Part shown: positions 1 to 6,493 of the stretch, one piece after another | How positions within the stretch are numbered: the first letter of the stretch is position 1 | Layout: each line of letters opens with the position of its first letter | DNA from: Rikenella sp. | Lineage (GTDB): Bacteria > Bacteroidota > Bacteroidia > Bacteroidales > Rikenellaceae | DNA length: 10,419 nucleotides | Assembly (NCBI GenBank): GCA_029054535.1 | Contig: JAIDFC010000289.1 | Span: forward strand, 1-10,419 | Direction of reading: 5' to 3' | Made by a program: the position numbers and the translations under genes | Notes under the pieces: generated by a model | What the model saw: the letters and a program-made list of their open reading frames with translations, nothing else | What the model was told of the DNA's origin: nothing | The model's database searches: none

Positions 1-60
1 CGCCCCATGCGGCGGGACGCAACTCGACGGGGCTCGTTGCTTCCCTTGCCGGCGGCAATC

Positions 61-89
61 CGGTCCCGCTCAACACTTGAGTCGGGCCG
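61..89. repeat. Hairpin adjoining structured repeat copy A
   Basis: The arms cgg-t-cccg-ctcaa and ttgag-t-cggg-ccg pair around the loop cac, giving about 12 base pairs with one bulged t on each side. Read on the minus strand, it follows repeat copy A directly and overlaps its last bases. Copy B at 6222-6280 is followed in the same orientation by a different hairpin, so the structure may belong to the element. No T-tract follows, so it is not a typical intrinsic terminator. Confidence 0.55.
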
Positions 90-140
90 TGTCTACCCCA
101 CAAGGCCGAGAGAACCCAAACAAAACACCCAACGGGTGCA
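83..140 (-). repeat. Structured intergenic repeat, copy A
   Basis: A 58-base block resembles the 59-base block at 6222-6280: about 43 of 59 aligned positions agree with one single-base indel. The best conserved parts are cgggccgtgtct at one end and cccaacggg near the other. A small stem with loop aac (accc/gggt here) persists in copy B with a wobble pair. The ggcc segments at 85-88 and 104-107 can also pair, again with a wobble in copy B. Strand is uncertain; minus is given because hairpins follow both copies in that direction. The function is not recognised. Confidence 0.6.
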
Positions 141-141
141 T

Positions 142-208
142 CGCCCGCGGGAATTTCATCTCGATTTTGCTCCCGCAAAACGAGCGAAATTCCCCTCTTA
201 GGCGGGCG
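142..208. repeat. Long imperfect inverted repeat (three-part stem)
   Basis: Three nested stems pair. The outer is cgcccgc (142-148) with gcgggcg (202-208). The middle is gggaatttc (149-157) with gaaattccc (186-194). The inner is ctcg-a-ttttg (160-169) with caaaacgag (176-184), around the loop ctcccg. That is about 25 pairs interrupted by small bulges and one internal loop at 195-201. It lies immediately beside repeat copy A. No T-tract follows in either direction, so a terminator role is not supported. It could be an RNA structure, a cruciform or a protein-binding site. Confidence 0.6.
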
Positions 209-442
209 GGCGACAGGCTTTTCTCTCAAAACAGTGTTTGACCGCGCGCTGGCGGAAATCATTTCCAATAAACTCCCGTTTATCGGTTTGATTTCCCTCT
301 TTAGGCGGGGCGCGCTAATACCTACCGATAAGAGAAACCGTGTCCGACTGCCCTGCGCGGGCGGCGTCCGGGTGGCCCCGGCGGGACGAGCGATACTACG
401 TATCGCTTGGGCCTTCCGGCAAGAAACTACCTCCCTAAACAG

Positions 443-479
443 CGCAGCCTTTGCCGATCAAAAATCGGCAAAGGCTGCG
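443..479 (-). terminator. Probable terminator hairpin after the SPOR-domain gene
   Basis: A perfect 16-base inverted repeat (cgcagcctttgccgat with its complement at 464-479) encloses the five-base loop caaaa. It starts 37 bases beyond the stop codon of the minus-strand SPOR-domain gene, where a transcription end is expected. The sequence after it on the minus strand is only modestly T-rich, so it is not a textbook intrinsic terminator. Stem length and position make this the best reading; an mRNA 3'-end stabilising hairpin is the alternative. Confidence 0.6.
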
Positions 480-515
480 TACCCAACTTCAAGAAAACCG
501 CAAATACGTCTCTAA

Positions 516-1361
516 TCACTCCTTGCTACCATCCCCCGCCAACAATCGCACCGCTTCCTGAATCCCGATCCGCTGCGTCCCCTGCAACGCCACTACAAAC
601 GCATCCCGGTATTTCGTATTCGCTTTCAGCCGTTTACAGATCGACTGCGCCTCCGCATAGTCCGTATAACTGCCGTAATAATAAGCATACTGTCCGTCCG
701 TCCGCTGATACATCTTCACCCCCGGAAGCGTCGCATACGCCTGGGGATTCGGCCGCGAAGTTACCCCGAGCTGAATCCGGAACGTGATCCGAAAGTCCTC
801 GGCCGCCGCATTCCGCCCCGGACCCGTATAACTGTCCGTGGTCGGCGTCCGACTATTCCCGCCCGTCCCTAACACATAGCCCTCCTCTTCGATCCGCCGG
901 TCGACGAGCGAGTCGACGAACTGGCGGAACGGACGCCCGCTGGAATACGCCTCGCGAATAGTCTGCGGTTTCGGCAACGCCTCCAACTTGCGCTCCACCA
1001 CCGCCAACTGGTCGGCCAAGATATCCAGTTCGCGCGTAATTTTCCTGGCCCGCGAACCGCGTGCCGTCTTCAACTCCGCCCCCAGCAGGTCGATCTGTTC
1101 CTGCAACTCCGTCCGCCGCTGCATCAAGTTGAAAGTCATCTGTTCGGCCGGGCTGAGCCTCGATCTCGACGCCCCGCGTACGATCGTGGCGTTCGGATCG
1201 ACCCGCGCTCCGTCCGCTCGTTGATAGCTCAAAGCCTCGGCCTCTTGTTTAGCCGTTTTCCTACTGCTCTGCGCCGAGAGTCCCTCCGGCAACGCGCAAA
1301 GGCACAGAACCGTCCCCAAACCCAGTAGCGCCGCGCGGTATTTTATCACGATTTTCGACAT
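516..1361 (-). CDS. Secreted SPOR-domain protein with central coiled coil
   Basis: This 281-residue protein has a signal peptide at residues 1-30 (basic start, hydrophobic core, likely cleavage after LSA before Q31). A charged Glu/Gln/Leu-rich central segment of about 65 residues looks like a coiled coil. A SPOR-like domain occupies about residues 190-275: it begins FRIQLGV, includes GVKMYQRTDGQYAYYYGSY, and closes with a helix before DAFVVAL. SPOR domains bind peptidoglycan glycan strands lacking stem peptides, so a periplasmic or envelope role in wall remodelling or division is likely but inferred. The open frame extends upstream to 1691, but that extension overlaps waaA in another frame, is Arg/Gly/Ser-rich, and lies above the promoter at 1383-1413. 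An ATG at 1379 sits about where transcription would begin, so the ATG at 1361 is preferred. The stop is TGA. The gene lies 67 bases after waaA. Confidence 0.8.
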   Translation of the reverse strand: MSKIVIKYRAALLGLGTVLCLCALPEGLSAQSSRKTAKQEAEALSYQRADGARVDPNATIVRGASRSRLSPAEQMTFNLMQRRTELQEQIDLLGAELKTARGSRARKITRELDILADQLAVVERKLEALPKPQTIREAYSSGRPFRQFVDSLVDRRIEEEGYVLGTGGNSRTPTTDSYTGPGRNAAAEDFRITFRIQLGVTSRPNPQAYATLPGVKMYQRTDGQYAYYYGSYTDYAEAQSICKRLKANTKYRDAFVVALQGTQRIGIQEAVRLLAGDGSKE

Positions 1362-1382
1362 AACGAAAAGATTGAACATGAA

Positions 1383-1413
1383 CAAATATAATGATTTCGG
1401 GGTTACCGACAAA
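1383..1413 (-). promoter_or_regulatory. Bacteroidetes-type promoter of the SPOR-domain gene
   Basis: On the minus strand TTTG (1413-1410) is followed after 19 bases by TATATTTG (1390-1383), a full match to the Bacteroidetes vegetative promoter pattern. The predicted transcription start, near 1376, leaves about 15 bases of leader before the ATG at 1361. It lies wholly in the waaA/SPOR gap, so the SPOR gene can be transcribed independently of waaA. Confidence 0.7.
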
Positions 1414-1428
1414 ACTTCCTGACAAAAA

Positions 1429-2751
1429 TCAGACCACACCGAGGATCCTGGCCGTCGCTCCCGCCCGGCTCCTGACGTACTCTCCGGCGATCCGTCCCCT
1501 CCGCGCCAGCTCGTCCGGCCGGTCGACCCACTCCGCCACGCACCGCCGGAGCTCCTCGGCGCTCGAGACAGAAGCCGCCCCGCCCAAAGCCGCCAGTTCC
1601 ACCGCCTCGGCAAAAGCCTCGTATTTCGGCCCGAACAGCACCGGGATTCCCCAAGTCGCCGCCTCCAACGTATTGTGTATTCCCCGGCCAAATCCTCCGC
1701 CGACGTAAGCCAGTTGCCCGTAGCGATAGACCTTCGACAACAGTCCGATCGTATCGATCACCAACAGCGTCGCCTCCTGCAACTCCGCCATCGAAGCCGC
1801 ATTGTCCGACGACAGACGCGTATACCGTACCCCTCGCCGCCCACTGCGTTGAATCAATGCGTCGATCCGCCCGGAGTCGAGCTCGTGCGGCGCAACGATA
1901 AAGCGCATCTCCGGCCGCTCCCGCATCAGTTGCACGAGGATCTCCTCGTCCGGCCCCCACGTACTGCCGCACACCATCACCGGCCCCGTCGCCTCCCGCA
2001 CGAAATCCGCCACCCAGGGCACTTCTCCCGCTTCAGCCGCCTCAGCAGCCAACTGGACCACCCGATCGAATCGCGTATCGCCGCTCACCGCCACCCGATC
2101 GGCCCCGAAGCCAATCGTCCCGAGCAGCCGTGCCGACTCTTCGTCCTGGACGAAAAACCGCCCCAGCAGCCCCAGCGTCCGCCGCATGAACCGCCCCAAG
2201 GCCGAATCCCGGAAGAAGACCATCCCCGGTCGGAAAATCGCGGACACCACACAACTCTCAGCCCCGAAATCCCGCAATGCGGACAAATAGTTATACCAGT
2301 ACTCGTACTTGACGAAGATCGCCCGTTCCGGCCTGACCGCCGCCACGAACCTCCGGGCATTCCGCGGCGTGTCGGCCGGCAGATAATAGACCGCGTCCGC
2401 CTCCGCATACCCTTTCCGAATTTCGTACCCCGACGGCGAGAAAAAGGTCAACACAATCCGCCGATACTCCGCCGTCCCCACCGGATGCCTCCGCCGCAGC
2501 TCTTCGATAATCGGCCTCCCCTGCTCGAACTCGCCGAGCGACGCGCAATGCACCCAAATAGTCCCCTCCCTTTTTATCGCCGTCGTCGCCGCCGAAGAAG
2601 AACCCGCCGCAACGGCTTCCGCCCGCTCGATCCGCCGCAACAACCCGCGCCGCCCCCGCCACAAAAGCCGCGCCTTCCGGTTGAAGAGCGCCCCGAGCGC
2701 GATCATCCAACCGAAAGCGCGTATGGAACAGTTATACAGAAACACCATCAT
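1429..2751 (-). CDS. waaA: 3-deoxy-D-manno-octulosonic acid (Kdo) transferase
   Basis: This 440-residue glycosyltransferase (GT30 family) moves Kdo from CMP-Kdo to the lipid A precursor at the cytoplasmic face of the inner membrane, the first step of LPS core assembly. A hydrophobic N-terminal anchor (about residues 1-25) is followed by the N-terminal domain. That domain has WVHCASLGEFEQGRP at 66-80, where Glu74 matches the family's catalytic base, then FFSPSGYE at 103-110, YLPADTP at 123-129 and FVKYEYW at 146-152. The C-terminal domain shows SGDTRFDRV (223-231), GSTWGPDEE (262-270), IVAPHE (285-290), YVGGGFGRGIHNTLEA (349-364) and PVLFGPKYEAF (370-380). Length is slightly above the usual 400-430. 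Two ATGs stand in tandem at 2751 and 2748. It starts 27 bases after the OPX gene and is probably cotranscribed with it. Whether it adds one or two Kdo residues cannot be read from the sequence. Confidence 0.95.
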   Translation of the reverse strand: MMVFLYNCSIRAFGWMIALGALFNRKARLLWRGRRGLLRRIERAEAVAAGSSSAATTAIKREGTIWVHCASLGEFEQGRPIIEELRRRHPVGTAEYRRIVLTFFSPSGYEIRKGYAEADAVYYLPADTPRNARRFVAAVRPERAIFVKYEYWYNYLSALRDFGAESCVVSAIFRPGMVFFRDSALGRFMRRTLGLLGRFFVQDEESARLLGTIGFGADRVAVSGDTRFDRVVQLAAEAAEAGEVPWVADFVREATGPVMVCGSTWGPDEEILVQLMRERPEMRFIVAPHELDSGRIDALIQRSGRRGVRYTRLSSDNAASMAELQEATLLVIDTIGLLSKVYRYGQLAYVGGGFGRGIHNTLEAATWGIPVLFGPKYEAFAEAVELAALGGAASVSSAEELRRCVAEWVDRPDELARRGRIAGEYVRSRAGATARILGVV

Positions 2752-2778
2752 AACAGACCCCCATCCGTCGATCCGGAA

Positions 2779-5439
2779 CTATTTGAAGAGCGAGGTAATC
2801 ATCGCCCCCATCGAAACGGTGCTGGTGGCCAGGCTCATAATTTCGGCCGCGCTCATCCCGCGCGTTTTCGGCGGCTTGGACGGCACTACGATCTCGCACC
2901 CCGGTTCGACTTTCGGCCACTTTCCGCCCCGCTTGGCATCCGGCAAGCCGTTGGCATAGATCACGAACGGCCGTTTCTTGGCCCGATCGGCATAGCCCCC
3001 CCCGCGTGCAATATAATTCTTGATTTTCTGCCCTTCGACGTAGGTAACGGTACACGGGTAGAGCACCGATCCGCTGATCGTTACCGTGTTGTTGAACTTC
3101 GGCACCATCAGGATGTCGCCGTTTTCGAGAACGATATTGTCCAGGCTGTTCGGATTGGCCAACGCCGACGGCAAGTCGATAGCGATCGGATAGTAATCGC
3201 CCACCTCCTTGCGTTTCATGACGATCGTATCGCCCGTAGCCGCGCTACCGCGCTCCGTAAGATCGGCCAGGGTCTCCTGGCGAGCGATCTGCTCTTCGGT
3301 CAGCTGCCGTTTCAGATACGCCCCCGGCGCATACGCCTCCGGGGTCAATCCCCCCGCCTTAGCCACCAGGTCGCTCAGCCGGTCGTTGTTGGTCGAGAGG
3401 ACGTACTCCCCGTCGAACAAGAACTCGCCCTGAGCGAAAACGCTATTCTGCTCGCTATACCCCGGCGACCGACGGATATAAACCTCGTCGAACGGTTGCA
3501 ACGTAAAGGCTGCGGTCTCGGCCGAGATCCCCAGATCGGCCGGAATATTGAACTGGAACAGCTCGGCAATCCGGTCCGACGGCTCAGTGGAATTCGGGTT
3601 CTTGACACGCCGGGCCACCTCGATCCGCGCCAGCGACGCCGACTCTTTCAAGCCGTTGGCCATCATGATGGCGTCCTGGATGGTCATCCCGTTCCGGAAG
3701 AGCAAGGTCTGAGGCGTATTCACCTCCCCCTTGACTTCGATCGTATACCCCTCCCGCAGCGAGTTGATCGACGGGATCCGCACCAAGTCCTCCGGCCGCA
3801 ACGCCACGTCGGCCACCGTCCCATTGAGCAGCCCCTGCAAGTCGACCGCCAGCACCGAGAAGGTATAGTCGTCGTTCAACCGCACGATCTGGGTCCGGCT
3901 CATCAGCGCATCGCCCCGGATCCCCTCGGCCTTCTCGATGAGTCGTTTCAAGGTGGCCATGCTGTCGCTCAGCTCGTAATCTCCCGGCCGCCAAACCGCT
4001 CCCTCGACCGTAACGCGGTTGGCGTACTGTCGAATGACCTCGCCCACCGCGATGCTGTCCCCGTCGGCCATCGCGAACACGCCGAAATCCTCCGCCGGCA
4101 CGCTGTGCACGCTCATCATCCGCCCCGACTTCCGGTTCACGGTCAGGTTATCTTTATAAGCCTCCCCCATAAATCCGCCGACGTAGTCCAACAAATCGGC
4201 AGCCGTCTCGCCTTTCCTCAGTTCGTAAATACGCGGCCGTTTGACCTTCCCGGTTACCTTGACCAGGTTCTCGTACGGCTGCACCAGAATCATGTCATTG
4301 TCCTGCAACCCGACATTCACCTCTTGTTTTCCACCCAGCAGGTAGTCGTACACATCGAGTTCGGCCACCTGTTTCCCGCCGCGCAACAGCCGGATCCGGC
4401 GCAGCGACCCGATATCGCTCACCCCGCCGGCCTCGTAAAGCGCGTTGAAGAGCGTGGCCAGCGACGGCAGCGTATAAGTCCCCGGCATCGAAGCCTCGCC
4501 GATGATGTTGACCTTGATCGAGCGGATATCGCCGAGCGAGACTTTGAGTTGCACGGTCCCGTTGTTCAACCCCGAGACCGTCGCGGCCAGTTTGTTCCGA
4601 ATGCGGTTCTCGGCCGCCTCGACCGTCAGCCCCCCGACCTGGATCACCCCGGCGTCCGGCACGGTGATAAACCCGTCGGGACTCACCTTCAGGTCGTAAT
4701 TGGCCTCGGCGTCGCCCCACAGGTCGATGAACACCCGATCGCCACCCGCCAGCACATAATTGGCCGGCGTCGGCAGGTTATACGTCGGCGCAAAAGTCAA
4801 GTTCCGCGCCGAGAAGATCTCCCGCCCGAACACGCTGTTCTGCAACACGGAGTCCTTGATCCGTTTCTCCTCCTCTTTCAGCCGCTGCGCCTCGGCGGGG
4901 GTCAGCTTCCCGACAGCGTCCAACCGCGGGTCGGTGATCCGCGAACCGGTCGTCATGTTCTTCTCGCCGAGCGGTGTAACGGTCCCGTCGGCCGTCTCGA
5001 AAATCTCGCCCGTCTCGGCATCCACCAGGTTCCCCTCCTTGTCCCGAACGGTCCGAACCCGATAATCGTTCTGCCGCTCCTGCTCGCGCTGGTACTTGGA
5101 ATCCCGCGTATCCACCCCGTTGTTCCGCCGGTCGTACTCCAAGTTTTTCAGATCGGAGTCTTTCCGCGTCCGATCGCTCGTCGTCCCGCTACTCCCCTTC
5201 GAGCCGCTCTGCCCCGTACCACTCTTCCCGATCGAACTCCCGCTGTTCCCCTTGAGCTGCTCGAGGTCGAGCCCCTCGATCCCCTCCAGACCCTGTCTCA
5301 GATCGGGATTGTAACCGGCGGCCTGTGCCCGACGGATCATCTCCTGCGTGGTCTCCCGATTCTGGGCCGAAACCGAACCGAGCGAAACGAACGACAGCCC
5401 GAACGCAAAAACAACGGCAATAGATAACTTGGATCCCAT
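2779..5439 (-). CDS. Polysaccharide export outer-membrane protein, OPX/Wza family with six SLBB-like repeats
   Basis: This 886-residue envelope protein is expected to form the outer-membrane or periplasmic part of a capsule or exopolysaccharide exporter. It has a signal peptide at 1-25 (cleavage VSA before Q26) with no lipobox cysteine, unlike classic Wza. A Gly/Ser-rich linker (about 64-90) and a charged region follow. The polysaccharide export domain spans about 222-307 (NLPTPANYVLAGGDRVFIDL, then FITVPDAGVI). Six SLBB-like repeats start near 309, 393, 475, 566, 667 and 786, each opening with a V-x-G-x-V-x-x-P-type strand. The C-terminus (862-886) is a hydrophobic or amphipathic helix that may insert in the membrane. 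The first ATG (5472) lies upstream of the -7 box and the second (5454) falls at the predicted transcription start, so the ATG at 5439 was chosen. No Wzc/Wzz partner or glycosyltransferase cluster is nearby; waaA follows directly. Confidence 0.88.
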   Translation of the reverse strand: MGSKLSIAVVFAFGLSFVSLGSVSAQNRETTQEMIRRAQAAGYNPDLRQGLEGIEGLDLEQLKGNSGSSIGKSGTGQSGSKGSSGTTSDRTRKDSDLKNLEYDRRNNGVDTRDSKYQREQERQNDYRVRTVRDKEGNLVDAETGEIFETADGTVTPLGEKNMTTGSRITDPRLDAVGKLTPAEAQRLKEEEKRIKDSVLQNSVFGREIFSARNLTFAPTYNLPTPANYVLAGGDRVFIDLWGDAEANYDLKVSPDGFITVPDAGVIQVGGLTVEAAENRIRNKLAATVSGLNNGTVQLKVSLGDIRSIKVNIIGEASMPGTYTLPSLATLFNALYEAGGVSDIGSLRRIRLLRGGKQVAELDVYDYLLGGKQEVNVGLQDNDMILVQPYENLVKVTGKVKRPRIYELRKGETAADLLDYVGGFMGEAYKDNLTVNRKSGRMMSVHSVPAEDFGVFAMADGDSIAVGEVIRQYANRVTVEGAVWRPGDYELSDSMATLKRLIEKAEGIRGDALMSRTQIVRLNDDYTFSVLAVDLQGLLNGTVADVALRPEDLVRIPSINSLREGYTIEVKGEVNTPQTLLFRNGMTIQDAIMMANGLKESASLARIEVARRVKNPNSTEPSDRIAELFQFNIPADLGISAETAAFTLQPFDEVYIRRSPGYSEQNSVFAQGEFLFDGEYVLSTNNDRLSDLVAKAGGLTPEAYAPGAYLKRQLTEEQIARQETLADLTERGSAATGDTIVMKRKEVGDYYPIAIDLPSALANPNSLDNIVLENGDILMVPKFNNTVTISGSVLYPCTVTYVEGQKIKNYIARGGGYADRAKKRPFVIYANGLPDAKRGGKWPKVEPGCEIVVPSKPPKTRGMSAAEIMSLATSTVSMGAMITSLFK

Positions 5440-5455
5440 AAATAAAATGCGCATT

Positions 5456-5487
5456 TTCGGCAAAGGTAACATTTATTACTATCTTCG
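5456..5487 (+). promoter_or_regulatory. Promoter of the DUF3575 gene
   Basis: TTCG (5456-5459) and TATCTTCG (5480-5487) are separated by 20 bases. They fit the Bacteroidetes pattern, with C replacing one T in each box. Transcription would start near 5493, about 15 bases before the ATG at 5508. The spacer contains the -7 box of the opposite OPX promoter, so the two polymerase sites overlap and could exclude one another. Confidence 0.6.
5461..5468 (-). promoter_or_regulatory. -7 box of the OPX-waaA operon promoter
   Basis: On the minus strand the box reads TACCTTTG, an exact TAnnTTTG match. A good -33 TTTG is missing at 19-21 bases; ttga occurs slightly further upstream, so the promoter may be weak or activator-dependent. 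The predicted start near 5454 puts the ATG at 5439 about 15 bases downstream, which decides the start of the OPX gene. Confidence 0.55.
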
Positions 5488-5507
5488 CACCATCAACACA
5501 ACGGATT

Positions 5508-6083
5508 ATGTTTCGTAAAATAATGATTTCGGCCCTGTTCGCAACCGTGGCGACCCTCGGACAGGCCGCGGCACAACGGACGGCGCTCAAGTGGAATGCA
5601 CTGTACTGGGTGGTCGGGGTGCCGAACATGTCGGTCGAAACGCGGCTCGGAGAACGGTTCACGTTCAACGCGGATGCGGTCTACTCGCCCTGGAAGAGCG
5701 TCAAAGGGCGACCGTTGCAGGGATTGCAACTGATTCCGGAGGTGAGATTTTATCCGCGGGCGGCGTTCCGGGGATTCTACATCGGGGCTTACGCTTCCTA
5801 CGACTCCTACAAGGTCAGCAAGTGGGACCATCCGAAAACGGATGTCCAACACGGGATCGGGATCAGTCTCGGCGCGACTCTGGGATGGCAGATCGACATC
5901 GCGCGGCGGTGGGGGATGGACTTCTACATCGGCGGGGGCTGGCACCACGGCTGGTACTACGGGGTGAACACGCTCACGGGGCAACGCTATGCGCCGTGGA
6001 ACGAGAGCGGAGAGTGGATTCCATACCAGGCGGGGGTTACGTTCGCTTATCGGCTCGGCATGGGACGCGCCGAACGGCACTAA
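5508..6083 (+). CDS. DUF3575 family outer-membrane beta-barrel protein
   Basis: This 191-residue protein has a signal peptide (residues 1-22, cleavage AAA before Q23). An aromatic-rich mature part follows with alternating hydrophobic strands ending in a terminal strand. Family features seen are KWNALYW (28-34), a PNMSVETRLG strand, a YSPWKS segment corresponding to the conserved YNPW-type motif, LIPEVRFYPR, and Gly/Tyr/Trp-rich strands such as FYIGGGWHHGWYYG. DUF3575 proteins are small barrels common in Bacteroidetes; some occur near fimbrial genes, but no specific function is established. Length is typical. It is a single-gene unit: divergent from the OPX gene with overlapping promoters, and closed by a strong terminator 32 bases after its TAA. 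A role beside the exporter is possible from gene order only. Confidence 0.85.
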   Translation: MFRKIMISALFATVATLGQAAAQRTALKWNALYWVVGVPNMSVETRLGERFTFNADAVYSPWKSVKGRPLQGLQLIPEVRFYPRAAFRGFYIGAYASYDSYKVSKWDHPKTDVQHGIGISLGATLGWQIDIARRWGMDFYIGGGWHHGWYYGVNTLTGQRYAPWNESGEWIPYQAGVTFAYRLGMGRAERH

Positions 6084-6114
6084 ACGATCAGCGCAAATTC
6101 CGAAAAAACTTTCC

Positions 6115-6145
6115 GAGACCTCTGTTTTCCGGAGGTCTCTTTTTT
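6115..6145 (+). terminator. Rho-independent terminator of the DUF3575 gene
   Basis: A perfect eight-base stem (gagacctc 6115-6122, gaggtctc 6132-6139) with a nine-base loop is followed at once by six T residues (6140-6145). A further T-run lies at 6154-6158. It starts 32 bases after the stop codon. Confidence 0.9.
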
Positions 6146-6493
6146 ATGTCTCGTTTTTAGATCGGTCGGCGCGCATCGAGGATTCATTCAGGCTGGGAAT
6201 CCTCCGCGATCTTCAATCGCACGGGCCGTGTCTCCCCCGATAAGGCTGAGAGTCCCCCTGTAAAAGTCCCAACGGGGCTACGCGATAGGCGGCGATGCGC
6301 ATCGCATGAGACCATTTGCCAGAGAAAACCCTAACAAAAAACGCCGAAAGGTCCGCCGCGCAAGCGAACCCTTCGGGTGTTCTATCGGCTTTCCCACGGA
6401 GGAAATAAGTCCAAAAGGGAGAAACCGGCAAAAAATCAACGGAGCTGTCGGAAAGATGTCCCAACCTCCGAGCAATCAAATTGAAACAAAGCG
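6146..6493. other. Convergent intergenic region without a gene
   Basis: This gap lies between the converging ends of the DUF3575 gene and asnS. It holds structured repeat copy B (6222-6280). On one side are two hairpins: gaggatt/aatcctc at 6178-6204 and gcgat/atcgc at 6206-6220. On the other side is a perfect 14-base palindrome (gcgatgcgcatcgc, 6292-6305). Minus-strand open frames here (for example up to 6641) run into asnS out of frame and are not called. No convincing intrinsic terminator for asnS was found; a T-rich run on the minus strand near 6335-6341 is the nearest candidate. Confidence 0.65.
6222..6280 (-). repeat. Structured intergenic repeat, copy B
   Basis: This 59-base block matches copy A (83-140) at about 43 aligned positions, including the unbroken cgggccgtgtct end and cccaacggg. 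Flanking sequence differs, yet both copies have inverted repeats on either side. In the minus direction each can be read as a 29-codon frame (159-70 and 6302-6213), but the one-base indel shifts the frame inside the most conserved part. Conservation is therefore at the nucleic-acid level. The sense strand and function are unknown. Confidence 0.6.

Larger units (their letters stand above)
1..515. other. Intergenic region rich in inverted repeats, no gene
   Basis: Open frames here (7-201, 234-515, 407-787 on the plus strand) give Arg/Pro-rich peptides without recognisable motifs and are not called. The stretch holds the conserved repeat at 83-140, hairpins at 61-89 and 142-208, and small perfect hairpins at 254-266 (ggaaat/atttcc) and 389-407 (agcgatac/gtatcgct around tac). 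A longer-range pair lies at 280-287 and 324-331 (ttatcggt/accgataa). A motif with the shared parts ttccc and ttaggcggg occurs at 190-206 and again at 293-309. No tRNA, rRNA or CRISPR pattern was seen. Confidence 0.7.

Noticed and set aside
7..201. 64-codon plus-strand open frame at the left edge
   Set aside because: It runs across repeat copy A and the long hairpin, with biased composition and no motifs or promoter.
1362..1691. N-terminal extension of the SPOR-domain gene (391-residue version)
   Set aside because: It overlaps waaA in another frame, is low-complexity Arg/Gly/Ser, would bury the signal peptide inside the protein, and lies upstream of a consensus promoter.
6241..6280. Possible TPP riboswitch because of ggctgagag
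   Set aside because: Only this short string resembles the THI box; the remaining conserved thi elements and a thiamine gene downstream are absent.
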